A DNA stretch of 64,000 nucleotides from an uncultured Clostridia bacterium (GTDB lineage Bacteria; Bacillota; Clostridia; Christensenellales; Borkfalkiaceae): the NCBI GenBank assembly GCA_944341075.1, contig CALVLV010000006.1, forward strand, positions 17,701 through 81,700. Direction: 5' to 3'. A model generated the notes under the pieces. The model was given only the letters and a program-made list of their open reading frames with translations. It was not told where the DNA came from and did no database searches. Positions 33,905 through 42,550 of this stretch are shown here, one piece after another; the first letter of the stretch is position 1; each line of letters opens with the position of its first letter. Made by a program: the position numbers and the translations under genes.

Positions 33905-34207
33905 TCACTTTACATTCTCTCCGTCTTCTTTGTCCGCATTCGCGGCGGAATTTGTTGGCGCGGCCTCATTGTTTTTATTCGATTGCGCCTCGCTTTTTTC
34001 AATTTTTGCAGGTTGAACGGGCGGCGTTGACTGCGCGTTATCTTCCGCTCCGCCCGAAATAAGGCCTGCTATGCCGAAAATAATGCCGAATACTACAAGT
34101 ATCAGCCCAAACACGTCACCGAAAGTTGAGTCGAAGGCGAGTATAAGAAAAAATATGCCGGCAAGCGCCAGAATTATGCCGAACAGCAGCGGTTTTATAC
34201 CCTTCAT
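33905..34207 (-). CDS. Small two-helix membrane protein with acidic tail
   Basis: The protein is 100 residues. Two hydrophobic helices (MKGIKPLLFGIILALAGIFF, then VFGLILVVFGIIFGIAGLI) are followed by a 45-residue disordered tail rich in Asn, Ala, Glu and Lys. ATG 34207 follows CAGGGGGCAATC. It is likely in one unit with the gene at 33109. Function is unknown. Confidence 0.7.
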   Translation of the reverse strand: MKGIKPLLFGIILALAGIFFLILAFDSTFGDVFGLILVVFGIIFGIAGLISGGAEDNAQSTPPVQPAKIEKSEAQSNKNNEAAPTNSAANADKEDGENVK

Positions 34208-34250
34208 GATTGCCCCCTGAAATTTATTTTTTTTTATTATATCACAAAAA

Positions 34251-34277
34251 GAAAGCTGCCGCAACAGTTGCGGCAGC
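34251..34277 (-). terminator. Terminator of queT
   Basis: GCTGCCGCAAC/GTTGCGGCAGC is followed on the minus strand by TTTCTTTTTG, 15 nt past the queT stop. Confidence 0.85.
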
Positions 34278-34291
34278 CTGTATTATTTGCG

Positions 34292-34930
34292 TCAATTTTC
34301 CTCTTTGTTTTCCGCAGGCATATTCTCTGCAGGGGCCGACGGGGCGGGCTTTGAAGCGCCTGCCGCGGCGTGCACGGGAGAGGTGAACACCTTAACCCCC
34401 CTTTCGCGCAGCCTGAGCACGGCAATGTAGAGCGGCGTGCCGAGAACGTATACCCATACCGCCTCTGTAAGCGCGGTCGCGCCCACTTCCACCCAATACA
34501 CAACGTTTGGCTGGCCGGCAAGTATCCACACGGCGGGGATTATGAAGGCGTTTAAAATTACGGGGAATATGCCGCCTATTGCCACCTTGAGCACATGGTT
34601 TTTGATGGCTATGCCGCAGATATAGGTGAAGAAGGCGGCAAACAGCGTTGCAAGACTGCCGAGGAATATGTCGTATACGCCGTACGATGAGAAAAAGTTG
34701 GCGAGTATGCAGCCTATGTACAGCGCGGGCACGCTTTCGGGGAAGAACAGCGGCAGAATGGTGAGCGCCTCTGTGGGCCTGATCTGGAAGGGGCCGTAGG
34801 CAAGCCCGCCGCCCAGGCCGAACAGCCAGGTGACTACTGCGTAGATGGCCGCTATAACGCCCGCGCGGCAGATCATCTTCGAGTTCCAGTGCGAAAAATC
34901 GTTTGCAATGGTTTTTAGTAATGTTTTCAT
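34292..34930 (-). CDS. queT: QueT-family queuosine precursor transporter
   Basis: QueT is the S component of an energy-coupling-factor transporter for queuosine precursors. The 212-residue protein has five to six membrane helices and the family signature YGPFQIRPTEALTILPLFFP. A Pro/Ala/Glu-rich C-terminal tail is added after about residue 175. A preQ1-I riboswitch with a terminator stands upstream, which fits the assignment well. The ECF A and T subunits are not in the window. Confidence 0.94.
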   Translation of the reverse strand: MKTLLKTIANDFSHWNSKMICRAGVIAAIYAVVTWLFGLGGGLAYGPFQIRPTEALTILPLFFPESVPALYIGCILANFFSSYGVYDIFLGSLATLFAAFFTYICGIAIKNHVLKVAIGGIFPVILNAFIIPAVWILAGQPNVVYWVEVGATALTEAVWVYVLGTPLYIAVLRLRERGVKVFTSPVHAAAGASKPAPSAPAENMPAENKEEN

Positions 34931-35018
34931 ACTTTTTTACCGACCACGGCGCAGTACTCTCTTTGTGTTTTTTATGGCAAAACATGCGATTGGGGCGCAC
35001 ATATGCCTCAATCAACAC

Positions 35019-35047
35019 AAAAAAACGGGACGGCAAAAACCGTCCCG
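35019..35047 (-). terminator. Expression-platform terminator of the preQ1 riboswitch
   Basis: CGGGACGG/CCGTCCCG with a 6-nt loop is followed by T7 on the minus strand, 20 nt after the aptamer and 88 nt before queT. Confidence 0.9.
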
Positions 35048-35067
35048 AAAAATACTTGGTCAGTATT

Positions 35068-35112
35068 CTCCTTCGGTTTTTTTATGGAAGTGTTGAGCCG
35101 AAAACCTTCCGC
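35068..35112 (-). promoter_or_regulatory. preQ1-I riboswitch
   Basis: On the minus strand P1 is GGAAG/CTTCC, the loop contains TTTTCGGCTCAACA, and the A-rich tail ATAAAAAAACCGAAGGAG supplies the CCGAA that can pair with the loop as the pseudoknot. The layout matches the class I preQ1 aptamer of B. subtilis queC. Binding of preQ1 would be expected to favour the downstream terminator and switch off queT. Confidence 0.88.
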
Positions 35113-35233
35113 ATCAAGCCGCACCTGCGGCGTTGAAAATTAAGTTATGAATTTAATTTTTTCTTGATCGCGCCATATAGCGCATTTCGTATCAAAGTAA
35201 AATTAAATAAGCGAGATTTTGGCAAAGCTAAAA

Positions 35234-35602
35234 TTATGTCTGCCCGGATAAAATAGTTTTAACTATGCTGTCTATATATTCGCAAACGCCACAAAAATTT
35301 GTGTTTATCTGAATATTTTGTATGCGTATTACAATTATGCCGTATTCGGCAAAATATGCTGAACGTTTTTTGTCGTACTGAATATTTTCTTCAGAGTAAT
35401 GCTGCGAACCATCAATTTCTATAACCAGTTTTGCAGCCGAACAATAAAAATCAGCTATATAGCTACCTATTATCTTCTGCCTTATAAATCTTACGGGATA
35501 AGTATTTAAAAATGTATACCACAGCCTTCGCTCTTCCTTAGTCATGTTTTTACGCAACTCTCTGGCAAACGGAAGCAACGATTTATTATGCTTTCTGGGC
35601 AT
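35234..35602 (-). CDS. DUF559 endonuclease-fold protein
   Basis: This 122-residue protein is of the Vsr/PD-(D/E)XK-like DUF559 family: NMTKEERRLWYTFL, FIRQKIIGSYIADFYC, KLVIEIDGSQHY and GIIVIRI are in the expected order, with the catalytic Asp, Glu and Gln visible. Such small proteins are common next to repeats and mobile DNA; the activity is untested. No clear ribosome site lies before the ATG. Confidence 0.88.
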   Translation of the reverse strand: MPRKHNKSLLPFARELRKNMTKEERRLWYTFLNTYPVRFIRQKIIGSYIADFYCSAAKLVIEIDGSQHYSEENIQYDKKRSAYFAEYGIIVIRIQNIQINTNFCGVCEYIDSIVKTILSGQT

Positions 35603-35971
35603 TAATTTTTAATCCCCCCTTTAATTCCCCCCTTTGGCAAGGGGGGCAAGGTAACGGGTAATTCCCTCTTTGCAAAGGGGTAAGGTAACGAGTAACTACT
35701 TTTTCAAAATAACGAGGTAACGAGTAACTACTTTTTTCAAAATAACGAGATAACAAGCCTCTTTTTTGCAATGGAACAATGTAGCGGGTAACTACTTTTG
35801 ATAAGGGTAAAAATATGGCTTAATATAATTCACCATTTTTGTTGCACCCTCTCTTGGCTCCACTTTTTAAGGGGAGCTGGCTTGCGAAAGCGTTAGCGAA
35901 AGCAAGACTGAAGGGTTTATTATCTGCACCACACTATAACACGGCGCTACACGACGAAACTTGAAAAAAAA
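35603..35971. repeat. Tandem and palindromic repeats between khpB and the DUF559 gene
   Basis: About five imperfect copies of a 33-nt unit (AGGTAACGAGTAACTACTTT...) run from 35648 to 35806. They are preceded by AATCCCCCCTTTAATTCCCC and followed by a CTGGCTTGCGAAAGCG/AGCAAGACTGAAGGG repeat (35878-35925). No gene is seen. Confidence 0.7.
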
Positions 35972-36868
35972 TTATTCCTCGCTGTTGCCGTTGCCTTCAT
36001 CCTTTCCCGCGCCGGAGTTGCCCAGGAAGGTACCAAGGTAGATCTGCTTTTTGCCGCGGGGGGCAGACGAACGGGGAGGGCGTGCGGGCCTGTCGCCGCG
36101 GTCGCGCCTATCGTCCCTTCTTTCGCCGTCGCGGCGGTCGAAGTTGCGGCGGGGCCTGTCGCCATAGCGCCTTTCGCCCCTTTCTTCAAACTTTTTATCG
36201 CGGTTGAACTGCCTGCCGCCGCGCCTTTCGCGGCGCTCGAAGGGCACCTCGTTTTTGGGTATTATTACCACCCTGCGCATGGGCTCTTTGCCCTCGGATA
36301 CGGTGGTAACGTCCTCGTTGTCTGCAAGTACGGAGTGCACCACGCGGCGCTCGTAGGGGCTCATGGGTTCAAGCGCCATGCGCCTCTTGCGTTCCACAGC
36401 CTTTGCGGCCTTGGCAACCGCCACTGCCTTCAGCTTTTCTTCGCGCTGGGCGCGGTAATTTTCACAGTCCACAACAACGCGGCGGTATTCCTCCCTGCCG
36501 ATGTTGGCAACGGCGCCGGCTATGCACTGAATGGCGTCCAGCACCTCGCCCCTGCGGCCGATGACTGCAGAGGTGTTGGTGGTCTTTATCTCTATTTCGA
36601 TCTTTTCGCCGTCGGATACTATCTCGCTGAAGGCGGGTATCTTTATTATCTTCAACAGCCCGTCCACAAAGGCTGCGGCGCGCTCGCCGTCGGTGGCCTT
36701 TTTAACTATTTTTACCTTTGCCTTTACAGAGCCGAACAGCTTCTTTTTGCCCTCTTCAAGAACGGTTATTTCGGCCTGTTCTTCGGTTATGCCAAGGGCC
36801 TTAAGCCCCTCTGCAATGGCCTCTTCCTTGGTTTTGCCGGTAAATACGTTTTCCATACTTTCTTCCAT
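35972..36868 (-). CDS. khpB: KhpB/Jag RNA-binding protein with RG-rich tail
   Basis: KhpB is an RNA-binding partner of KhpA that affects cell shape and division. The 298-residue protein has an N-terminal Jag-N domain (TGKTKEEAIAEGLKALG), a KH domain (TSAVIGRRGEVLDAIQ), and an R3H domain (SPYERRVVHSVLADNEDVTT). After about residue 210 comes a strongly basic/acidic tail of repeated Arg, Asp and Gly (for example RRNFDRRDGERRDD), about 80 residues longer than usual. It is next to yidC, as in most Firmicutes. Confidence 0.95.
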   Translation of the reverse strand: MEESMENVFTGKTKEEAIAEGLKALGITEEQAEITVLEEGKKKLFGSVKAKVKIVKKATDGERAAAFVDGLLKIIKIPAFSEIVSDGEKIEIEIKTTNTSAVIGRRGEVLDAIQCIAGAVANIGREEYRRVVVDCENYRAQREEKLKAVAVAKAAKAVERKRRMALEPMSPYERRVVHSVLADNEDVTTVSEGKEPMRRVVIIPKNEVPFERRERRGGRQFNRDKKFEERGERRYGDRPRRNFDRRDGERRDDRRDRGDRPARPPRSSAPRGKKQIYLGTFLGNSGAGKDEGNGNSEE

Positions 36869-36886
36869 GATATTACTCCTTATCAG

Positions 36887-38167
36887 TTATCTCTTTTTAC
36901 CGTTTCTGCCCGCCCTTTCTGCCTTGGAAGGCTTTCTGAGATATTTGTCGAGCTGCTCGGTCTCTTCAAGTTTTTTAAATTTAACGTCGAGCACTTTGTT
37001 TACTATAAGCGTCGTCAAAAAGCTGTACAGCGTGTTGGTTATCATGTAGATAGAGAAGCCCGCGCTGTAGAAGAACGAGAACACGCCGTATATGATGGGC
37101 ATTATGATGAGCATCCACTTGTTTGTGCGCTTGCCGCTGCCGTCTACGGTGCCCAGCTCGTTCATGCTCTTCTGCATGCGCATGGTGACGAACTGCGAAA
37201 GGAACATCATGCCTATGGCAAGAACTATAAGCACAAAGTAGCCGTTGTAGGTATTCTTTTCGGCAGTGAGGTGAGCGGTGACTTCGTTATAAGATTCCTC
37301 GTAGTTGCTCAAGTCCCCCGCCCTTGAAACAGAGCTTGCAAAGTTGGAGAAAGAGGGCACCTCTTTGTTGAGCATAGAGTCGGGATACCATATGTTGCCC
37401 ACCCATAAAAAGCCCTGGTTTTCGGTGCGGTAATATTCGGCCGCGGCCTCGCGCGCGCCCTCGGCAACGTATTCCTTTATCACCACGAACATCTCGTTTT
37501 CGGTGAGCACGCCGTCGGCGCCTGCCGCCTCTTCCACAAGCTGCTCGTAAGTGGGCTGGTTTTCGGCGCGGTTGTCGTTATAATAGCTTTCGAAGCGCAA
37601 AAAATCAACGTAGTAAACAGTTTCGCCGTCTGTATCTGTGCCGGCTATCAGAAAGCCGCTGTTGTCCTCTTTATCGTCGTAGACGTAGTTTACCGCAACG
37701 CCGTTGTAGGCCGTTACCATGACGCGGTAAAGTTCAAGGTTGGCGTACTGCGAATACTGCGAAAACTGGCTGAACACCAGCATGAATATGATGAGCGAAA
37801 CCAGGGTGGGAAGGCACACGCCGAGCATGCTGTATCCGTTCTTTTTATACAGCTCCATCACCTTCTGGTTATACATGTTTTTATCGTTGGAATACTGCTT
37901 TTGCAGCTTTTCCATCTGCGGGCGCATGCGCTCCATTATGAGCGACTGCTTTTTTGTTTTTACCTTAGAAAACACGTCCAGCGGCAGAACTATAGTCTTT
38001 AAAACTACGGTGAATATTATTATGCCCAGCGCGATTATGCCCACGCTTTCCACCAGCCACCTTACTATGTCGCCGATAAAGTTGAGGTCTATGGTGTTTT
38101 CTATCTGTTTCACCATGAAACTTATAAAGTTTTCAGAAACGCCCTCAAGGTTTGCCAATAAATTCAT
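36887..38167 (-). CDS. yidC: Membrane protein insertase YidC
   Basis: This is the YidC/Oxa1 family insertase, 426 residues. It lacks an obvious lipoprotein signal; five membrane helices and the cytoplasmic coiled region (MERMRPQMEKLQKQYSND) are visible. An extracytoplasmic insert of about 150 residues (about 165-310) lies between the second and third helices and is larger than in most Firmicutes. The tail is Lys/Arg-rich, as in ribosome-binding forms. Confidence 0.94.
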   Translation of the reverse strand: MNLLANLEGVSENFISFMVKQIENTIDLNFIGDIVRWLVESVGIIALGIIIFTVVLKTIVLPLDVFSKVKTKKQSLIMERMRPQMEKLQKQYSNDKNMYNQKVMELYKKNGYSMLGVCLPTLVSLIIFMLVFSQFSQYSQYANLELYRVMVTAYNGVAVNYVYDDKEDNSGFLIAGTDTDGETVYYVDFLRFESYYNDNRAENQPTYEQLVEEAAGADGVLTENEMFVVIKEYVAEGAREAAAEYYRTENQGFLWVGNIWYPDSMLNKEVPSFSNFASSVSRAGDLSNYEESYNEVTAHLTAEKNTYNGYFVLIVLAIGMMFLSQFVTMRMQKSMNELGTVDGSGKRTNKWMLIIMPIIYGVFSFFYSAGFSIYMITNTLYSFLTTLIVNKVLDVKFKKLEETEQLDKYLRKPSKAERAGRNGKKR

Positions 38168-38187
38168 TTTACAACTTTAAGGCGGGG

Positions 38188-38478
38188 TTAGAGCACCCAC
38201 CTTACCTTAAAAAAATTTTCGTAGGCGGGGTCGTACCCACCCTTTGTAAACGGGTTGCAGCGAAGTATGCGCCATGCGCCCAGAAGTATGCCTAAAATAA
38301 CGCCGTTGTTGTTTATAGACCGCAGGGTGTATTCCGAACAGGTGGGCGTGAACATGCAAGTGCCCCTTGAAATGTGCCGCTGGTAAAAAACTATCATGCG
38401 CATGCACACCGCCTTTAAATAGGGGCGGAACACAATTTTTTTGAGTTTTTTTATAATACTCCCGGCGCGTGCGTTCAT
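38188..38478 (-). CDS. yidD: YidD-like membrane insertion efficiency factor
   Basis: The 96-residue protein has the YidD signature YQRHISRGTCMFTPTCSEYT and a GAWRILRCNPFTKGGYDP end. It lies between rnpA and yidC in the usual order. Confidence 0.95.
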   Translation of the reverse strand: MNARAGSIIKKLKKIVFRPYLKAVCMRMIVFYQRHISRGTCMFTPTCSEYTLRSINNNGVILGILLGAWRILRCNPFTKGGYDPAYENFFKVRWVL

Positions 38479-38490
38479 CTTACACTTTTT

Positions 38491-38829
38491 TCAGCTCTTT
38501 GCGCTGTTTTCGGCCTTTGCGGCCGACATCTTTTTAAGGCATGTTTCAATCGCCCTTTCAAAGGCATGCAGAGAATACTCTTCCGCGGGCTTAGGTATGA
38601 GCACCGCGGCGCACTTTAATTGCGCGCACTTGTTTGCAAAGGCCTGCCTAAGAAGCCTTTTTATCCTGTTCCGCTTTACGGCCTTGCCGTGTTTTTTTGA
38701 AACGATCACCGCCATTTTAAGCTGCTCAGAAGGGGCATATATAACGGTGAGCGCACCGGAATACGCCCGCCTTCCGCTTTTGAAAAGGCGCTGTATTTCG
38801 GCATTCTTTTTCAACCTTGCATACTTCAT
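38491..38829 (-). CDS. rnpA: RNase P protein component
   Basis: The 112-residue basic protein has KKNAEIQRLFKSGRRA, MAVIVSKKHGKAVKRNRIKR (family signature) and LLRQAFANKC. ATG 38829 is where conserved sequence begins; an upstream in-frame ATG at 38895 adds unlikely residues. It stands between rpmH and yidD in the typical arrangement. Confidence 0.95.
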   Translation of the reverse strand: MKYARLKKNAEIQRLFKSGRRAYSGALTVIYAPSEQLKMAVIVSKKHGKAVKRNRIKRLLRQAFANKCAQLKCAAVLIPKPAEEYSLHAFERAIETCLKKMSAAKAENSAKS

Positions 38830-38922
38830 TTTATCTGTGCGCCGCACGCAATTGCCTGCGTACGGCAAAAATGCCGCCATGTTGCATGCCGGCAAATTAA
38901 GGGCGCTGCGCCCCGTTTTAAG

Positions 38923-39057
38923 TTATGCGGAGAGGTGCTTGCGGCCCTTGTTTCTCCTTCTCTTCAAAACATTCCTGCCCGCCTTGGAAGCCATGCGCTT
39001 CCTGAAGCCGTGCACTTTGCTCCTCTGCCTCTTCTTGGGCTGATAGGTACGCTTCAT
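38923..39057 (-). CDS. rpmH: Ribosomal protein L34
   Basis: The 44-residue, very basic protein starts [20 protein letters not shown] and ends KGRKHLSA, matching bacterial L34 in full. GGAGGACTAATC precedes the ATG. In most bacteria rpmH lies beside dnaA, but here dnaN comes next. Confidence 0.97.
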   Translation of the reverse strand: MKRTYQPKKRQRSKVHGFRKRMASKAGRNVLKRRRNKGRKHLSA

Positions 39058-39755
39058 GATTAGTCCTCCTAAAAAAAGTATTCACGCGAAATCTTTTGCC
39101 TTTGGCAAAATCTTCCGCCGTGATATTACGGTAAGTCGTAAAAATGCTTAACAGCGGAAGTAAATTCCGCTTTGCATTTTTTCGGCGTTATTGTTTTAAA
39201 TTTATTGTTGCGATAAGATATTCCTTGTAAAGTTCTTTACGCGCGGGCCACCGCGCTGAACTTTACTGCGGGAAGAAATTCCGCAATAAAGGCGCCCTTG
39301 TGGAAAGACGAACGAGGCATTTCATAGCACAACGGACACCCGTTGTGTGTGCCGATGTGAGATGAGCAAACGCATATGCAAGGCGTTTGCGGTGACCGCG
39401 TGAGGAGCGCAAGCGACGCTACTTTGCGGAGGGTTCCCTTTGGGAAACCGCAAAACCGCCATGTATTTACCTTGATGGCGGCGAGACGCTGGCTTGCGAA
39501 AGCGTTAGCGACAGCAAGACTGAGGGATTGTTACCGTAAATCCCCCTTTTACTTTCCCCCTTACTAAGGGGGACTTGGCCGCGTAAAGTTGCCGGCTTTA
39601 TTAACAGGCATTTAAATTATCGCACAGCCCGCCAGTCTCCCATAACGTTTGCCGCAAGGCAAACTTACAGGCGGCATCTTGTATCCTTCTATTATTTTTG
39701 GCGCGGAGTATCTTCCGCGCCTGCGTACTATTATACAATTATAAAAAACTTAAAG
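39058..39755. other. Region between rpmH and dnaN, where dnaA is usually found
   Basis: About 700 nt with no gene. It contains hairpins (GGGTTCCCTTTGGGAAACC near 39435), a CTGGCTTGCGAAAGCGTTAG/AGCAAGACTGAGGGATTG repeat (39490-39535) and CCCCCTTACTAAGGGGG (39555). The rpmH promoter is likely near 39100-39250. I see no dnaA fragment in any frame. Confidence 0.7.
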
Positions 39756-40859
39756 TCAAGCGTTATTGGCCGTTCTTACGGGTAAAATTAAATACAGCGC
39801 ATTTATATCCTGACTGTTTGTGCAGATGAACGGCTGCACCTGGTTGTTGAACGAAAGTTTTATCACGTCTTCCGAAAGGGCGTTTACCGCGTCTGTTATG
39901 AACTTGGAGTTCATGGCGATGCGTATGTCGTGCCCCTCCACTTCGGCCTTTACCGGCTCCTGCACGTTGCCTATTTCGGAATTGGAAGATATCTCTATTC
40001 TCCCCGCGGATATGTCGAAGATTATAAGGCTGTTTTTATCTGAGCGCACGAGTATGGCGGCGCGCTCTATGCTGCTGCGTAAGGCCGTCTTGTCCACGGT
40101 GACGACGGTGGAAAAGCTCTTTGGTATGATGTTCTCCTTTTTGATGAATTCGCCGCCGTACAGCCTTGAGGTGAGCACGGTATCGTCCACAGAGACGAGT
40201 ATCATGCCGCGCTGAACGAATATCTCCGTTTCGCCCTCTGAAGGGAGCATCTTTTCCATCTCCGAAAGCGTTCTTGCGGGGCAGATTATGTCCAGGTCGG
40301 CGGTGGCCGACTTTACGGGAGCCGTTATGGTGGCCAGCCTGAACCCGTCGAGGGCGGTCACGCACACGCTTCCGTTCTTTATAAGGAACTGGCAGCCCTT
40401 TAAGTTGGGGCGCGAATCGTCTGTGGCGCAGCAGAAAGTGGTGGAGTTTATCACCTTTTTAAGGTCGGCAACGTCCATCTTAAAGCTGTTTTCGCTTATA
40501 TCGGTGCTTATCTTAGGGAAATCGTCTGCGGCGAGCACCTGCATGTACGACTGGCTGTCGGCATAGCCTATCTCCATCCTTCCGCCCTCTACCGAAAGGG
40601 TTATCTGCACGTCCTCAAGCTTTTTTATAAAGTCGGAAAAATATCTGCCGGGCACGCAGATCTCTCCCTCTTCATACACCTCGGCCTTTATAGTCTGCTG
40701 TATGGATATTTCGCCGTCGGTCGCCGAAAGGGTGAGTTCGTCGTTGCGGGCGGATAGCTTTATACATTCCAAAAGGGGCACGGTGGTGCGCACGGCGCAC
40801 GCCTTTACCACCTTTAAAACGGCTTCTGAAAGGTTTATTCCTTCGCAAACTGTCTTCAT
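39756..40859 (-). CDS. dnaN: DNA polymerase III beta sliding clamp
   Basis: The 367-residue clamp has the three repeated domains and typical landmarks: CIKLSARNDELTLSATDGEI in domain 1, RPNLKGCQFLI and TALDGFRLAT in domain 2, and PVRTANNA at the C terminus in place of the usual PMR(L/M). It is read leftward, co-oriented with rpmH and rnpA, which is unusual when dnaA is missing between them. Confidence 0.96.
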   Translation of the reverse strand: MKTVCEGINLSEAVLKVVKACAVRTTVPLLECIKLSARNDELTLSATDGEISIQQTIKAEVYEEGEICVPGRYFSDFIKKLEDVQITLSVEGGRMEIGYADSQSYMQVLAADDFPKISTDISENSFKMDVADLKKVINSTTFCCATDDSRPNLKGCQFLIKNGSVCVTALDGFRLATITAPVKSATADLDIICPARTLSEMEKMLPSEGETEIFVQRGMILVSVDDTVLTSRLYGGEFIKKENIIPKSFSTVVTVDKTALRSSIERAAILVRSDKNSLIIFDISAGRIEISSNSEIGNVQEPVKAEVEGHDIRIAMNSKFITDAVNALSEDVIKLSFNNQVQPFICTNSQDINALYLILPVRTANNA

Positions 40860-41336
40860 GTGTCTTCCTGCCTTTGAATTGATTTATATTTTTGCTCTCT
40901 GCCCCCTCTGCGGGCGCATGCGGGGACAGACTATGTTAGTTAGTTTATTTATTAAAAAATTAAATGGTAGTAGTATTATTAGTGGCGGTGGAATTATGGA
41001 TAACTCTTTCGCCCCGCCGCCCGTTTTGTATGTTACGAATACTATAATATCAAATATGCCGTCAAAAATCAAGTTAAATGAGCTTTTTTTGAGGGGCGCG
41101 GATGTGAAAATAACGGTTGATAAAGTTGTGGAAAGGCTGTGGAAAAGTGTGGGCGGTTCTGTGGATTGGTTGATAAAAAATTTACCGGCTTTTTGGGGTG
41201 ATTTTGTAGAATTTTGCCGAAAAAGGCAGTTATCCACAAACTCACCGTCAAAAAAGGGGCTGTGGAGAGAAGTTGTATACATTTCCCGTATCCCTTCAAA
41301 ATGGACGGCATGGCGGCTTTTTTGGCGCAAAAGTGA
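40860..41336. other. Candidate origin segment 1 (DnaA boxes between dnaN and rsmG)
   Basis: The divergent dnaN-rsmG gap holds one perfect DnaA box, TTATCCACA (41230-41238), and near matches on the other strand: TATGGATAA (40995), TGTGGAAAA (41138), TGTGGAAAG (41127), TGTGGATTG (41160) and TGTGGAGAG (41261). The surrounding DNA is moderately AT-rich. Gene orientation changes from leftward to rightward here. Confidence 0.6.
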
Positions 41337-41365
41337 TTGAAATGACGTCGCGGACGTGATATAAT
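41337..41365 (+). promoter_or_regulatory. Promoter of rsmG
   Basis: TTGAAA (41337-41342) and TATAAT (41360-41365) have a 17-nt spacer. An in-frame ATG at 41364 falls inside the -10 box and so cannot be the translation start of this transcript. Confidence 0.75.
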
Positions 41366-41420
41366 GTATTTCGCGACGCACCTGTATGTGCGCAGTTATC
41401 AACTTTGTTCTGGTGGAAAA

Positions 41421-42101
41421 GTGACTTATAAAGACGGTTTTGTGCCGCCCGAAGGCAGTGACATGCTGCTTAAGCAGTTCTTCGGGCTGATATCCGACTA
41501 CAACAACAAGATCAACCTTACGGCAATAACCGGCGAGCGGCAGTTCTTTATCAAGCATGTGTGGGACAGCCTTGCCGGGCAGAAGTACTTCCCCGCGGGC
41601 GCCTCTGTAGCCGAAGTGGGTTCGGGCGGGGGGTTCCCCTCGCTGCCATTGAAGATCTGCCGCCCCGACCTTTTTTTCACACTCTTCGAGAGCGTGGGAA
41701 AAAAGTGCGCTTTTTTGAAGCTTGCCGCAGACAGCCTTGCCATTGACGGCGTTGAAGTGGTGAACTGCCGCGCCGAAGATGCGGGAAAGAACGGAAAATT
41801 CCGCGAAAAGTACGACGTATGCTGCGCCCGCGCCGTGGCAAGGCTGAATACCCTTCTCGAATACTGCGCGCCGCTTGTAAAAGTGGGCGGCAGGGTGGTG
41901 GCATACAAGGGCGACGCCGCCGAGGAGATCGAGGAGGCCGCCAATGCAGCAAAGCTGCTTGGCCTGGAGCTTGAGTGCGCGGAGCATTACGACCTGCCCG
42001 AGGGCGAAGGGGCGCGCACGCTGGCAGTTTACAGAAAAATAAAGCCCACTCCGCCAAAATTTCCGCGCGGACAGGGCAAAGAGAGGAAGGATCCGCTTTG
42101 A
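41421..42101 (+). CDS. rsmG: 16S rRNA G527 N7-methyltransferase RsmG
   Basis: RsmG methylates G527 of 16S rRNA. The 226-residue protein has the SAM-binding VAEVGSGGGFPSLPLKI, the RVSRAVA-like CARAVARLNTLLEYC and the N-terminal NKINLTAIT motif. The start is taken as GTG 41421 after TCTGGTGG because the longer ATG lies within the promoter -10. It is the first rightward gene of this replichore and overlaps the SLOG gene by 4 nt. Confidence 0.92.
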   Translation: MTYKDGFVPPEGSDMLLKQFFGLISDYNNKINLTAITGERQFFIKHVWDSLAGQKYFPAGASVAEVGSGGGFPSLPLKICRPDLFFTLFESVGKKCAFLKLAADSLAIDGVEVVNCRAEDAGKNGKFREKYDVCCARAVARLNTLLEYCAPLVKVGGRVVAYKGDAAEEIEEAANAAKLLGLELECAEHYDLPEGEGARTLAVYRKIKPTPPKFPRGQGKERKDPL

Positions 42102-42550
42102 AAGAGAAAAGTTGCGCCTTTTCCGGGCACAGGCTTTTGGGGGACGACTTCGACAGGCAGCTTCTGGAGCGCGTCACCGAAGGGCTGATGAAGCGCGGCG
42201 TGCTCACCTTTTACTGTGGAATGGCAAAGGGTTTCGACCTGGCCGCCGCAGAGACCGTTTTAAAGTTCAGGGACAGGTACGGCGCAAAACTTGTGGCGTG
42301 CATACCCTACGAGGGGCAGCCCGAACGGTTTTCTTCGTCGGACAGGGAGAGGTATTTGAACATACTTGAATACTGCGACGAAAAGGTGGTTTTTTCAAAA
42401 AACTATAACCGCTGTTGCATGCACGCGCGCGACAGGTATATGGCGGAAAATTGCGGGGTGCTTGTGTGCTATCTTCGGAAAAAGAGCGGCGGCACGTTCT
42501 ATACCGTGAACTATGCCCGCACCCTGGGTGTAAAGATAATAGAGGTATGA
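42098..42550 (+). CDS. SLOG-domain (DUF1273/YpsA-like) protein
   Basis: This 150-residue Rossmann-like SLOG protein has CAFSGHRLLGDD at the N terminus, the GMAKGFDLAAAETVL nucleotide-binding loop, and RDRYMAENCGVLVCYL. SLOG proteins bind nucleotide-derived ligands. The start is TTG 42098 after GAGGAAGG, overlapping the rsmG stop as TTGA, so the two are coupled. The role is not known. Confidence 0.87.
   Translation: MKEKSCAFSGHRLLGDDFDRQLLERVTEGLMKRGVLTFYCGMAKGFDLAAAETVLKFRDRYGAKLVACIPYEGQPERFSSSDRERYLNILEYCDEKVVFSKNYNRCCMHARDRYMAENCGVLVCYLRKKSGGTFYTVNYARTLGVKIIEV

Noticed and set aside
35648-35806. Possible CRISPR array
   Set aside because: Repeat units adjoin each other with no unique spacers, vary in sequence, and no cas genes are present.
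40702-41340. A 212-codon plus-strand frame covering the dnaN 5' end and the DnaA boxes
   Set aside because: It is antisense to dnaN over its first part and made of non-coding origin sequence thereafter; composition is not protein-like.
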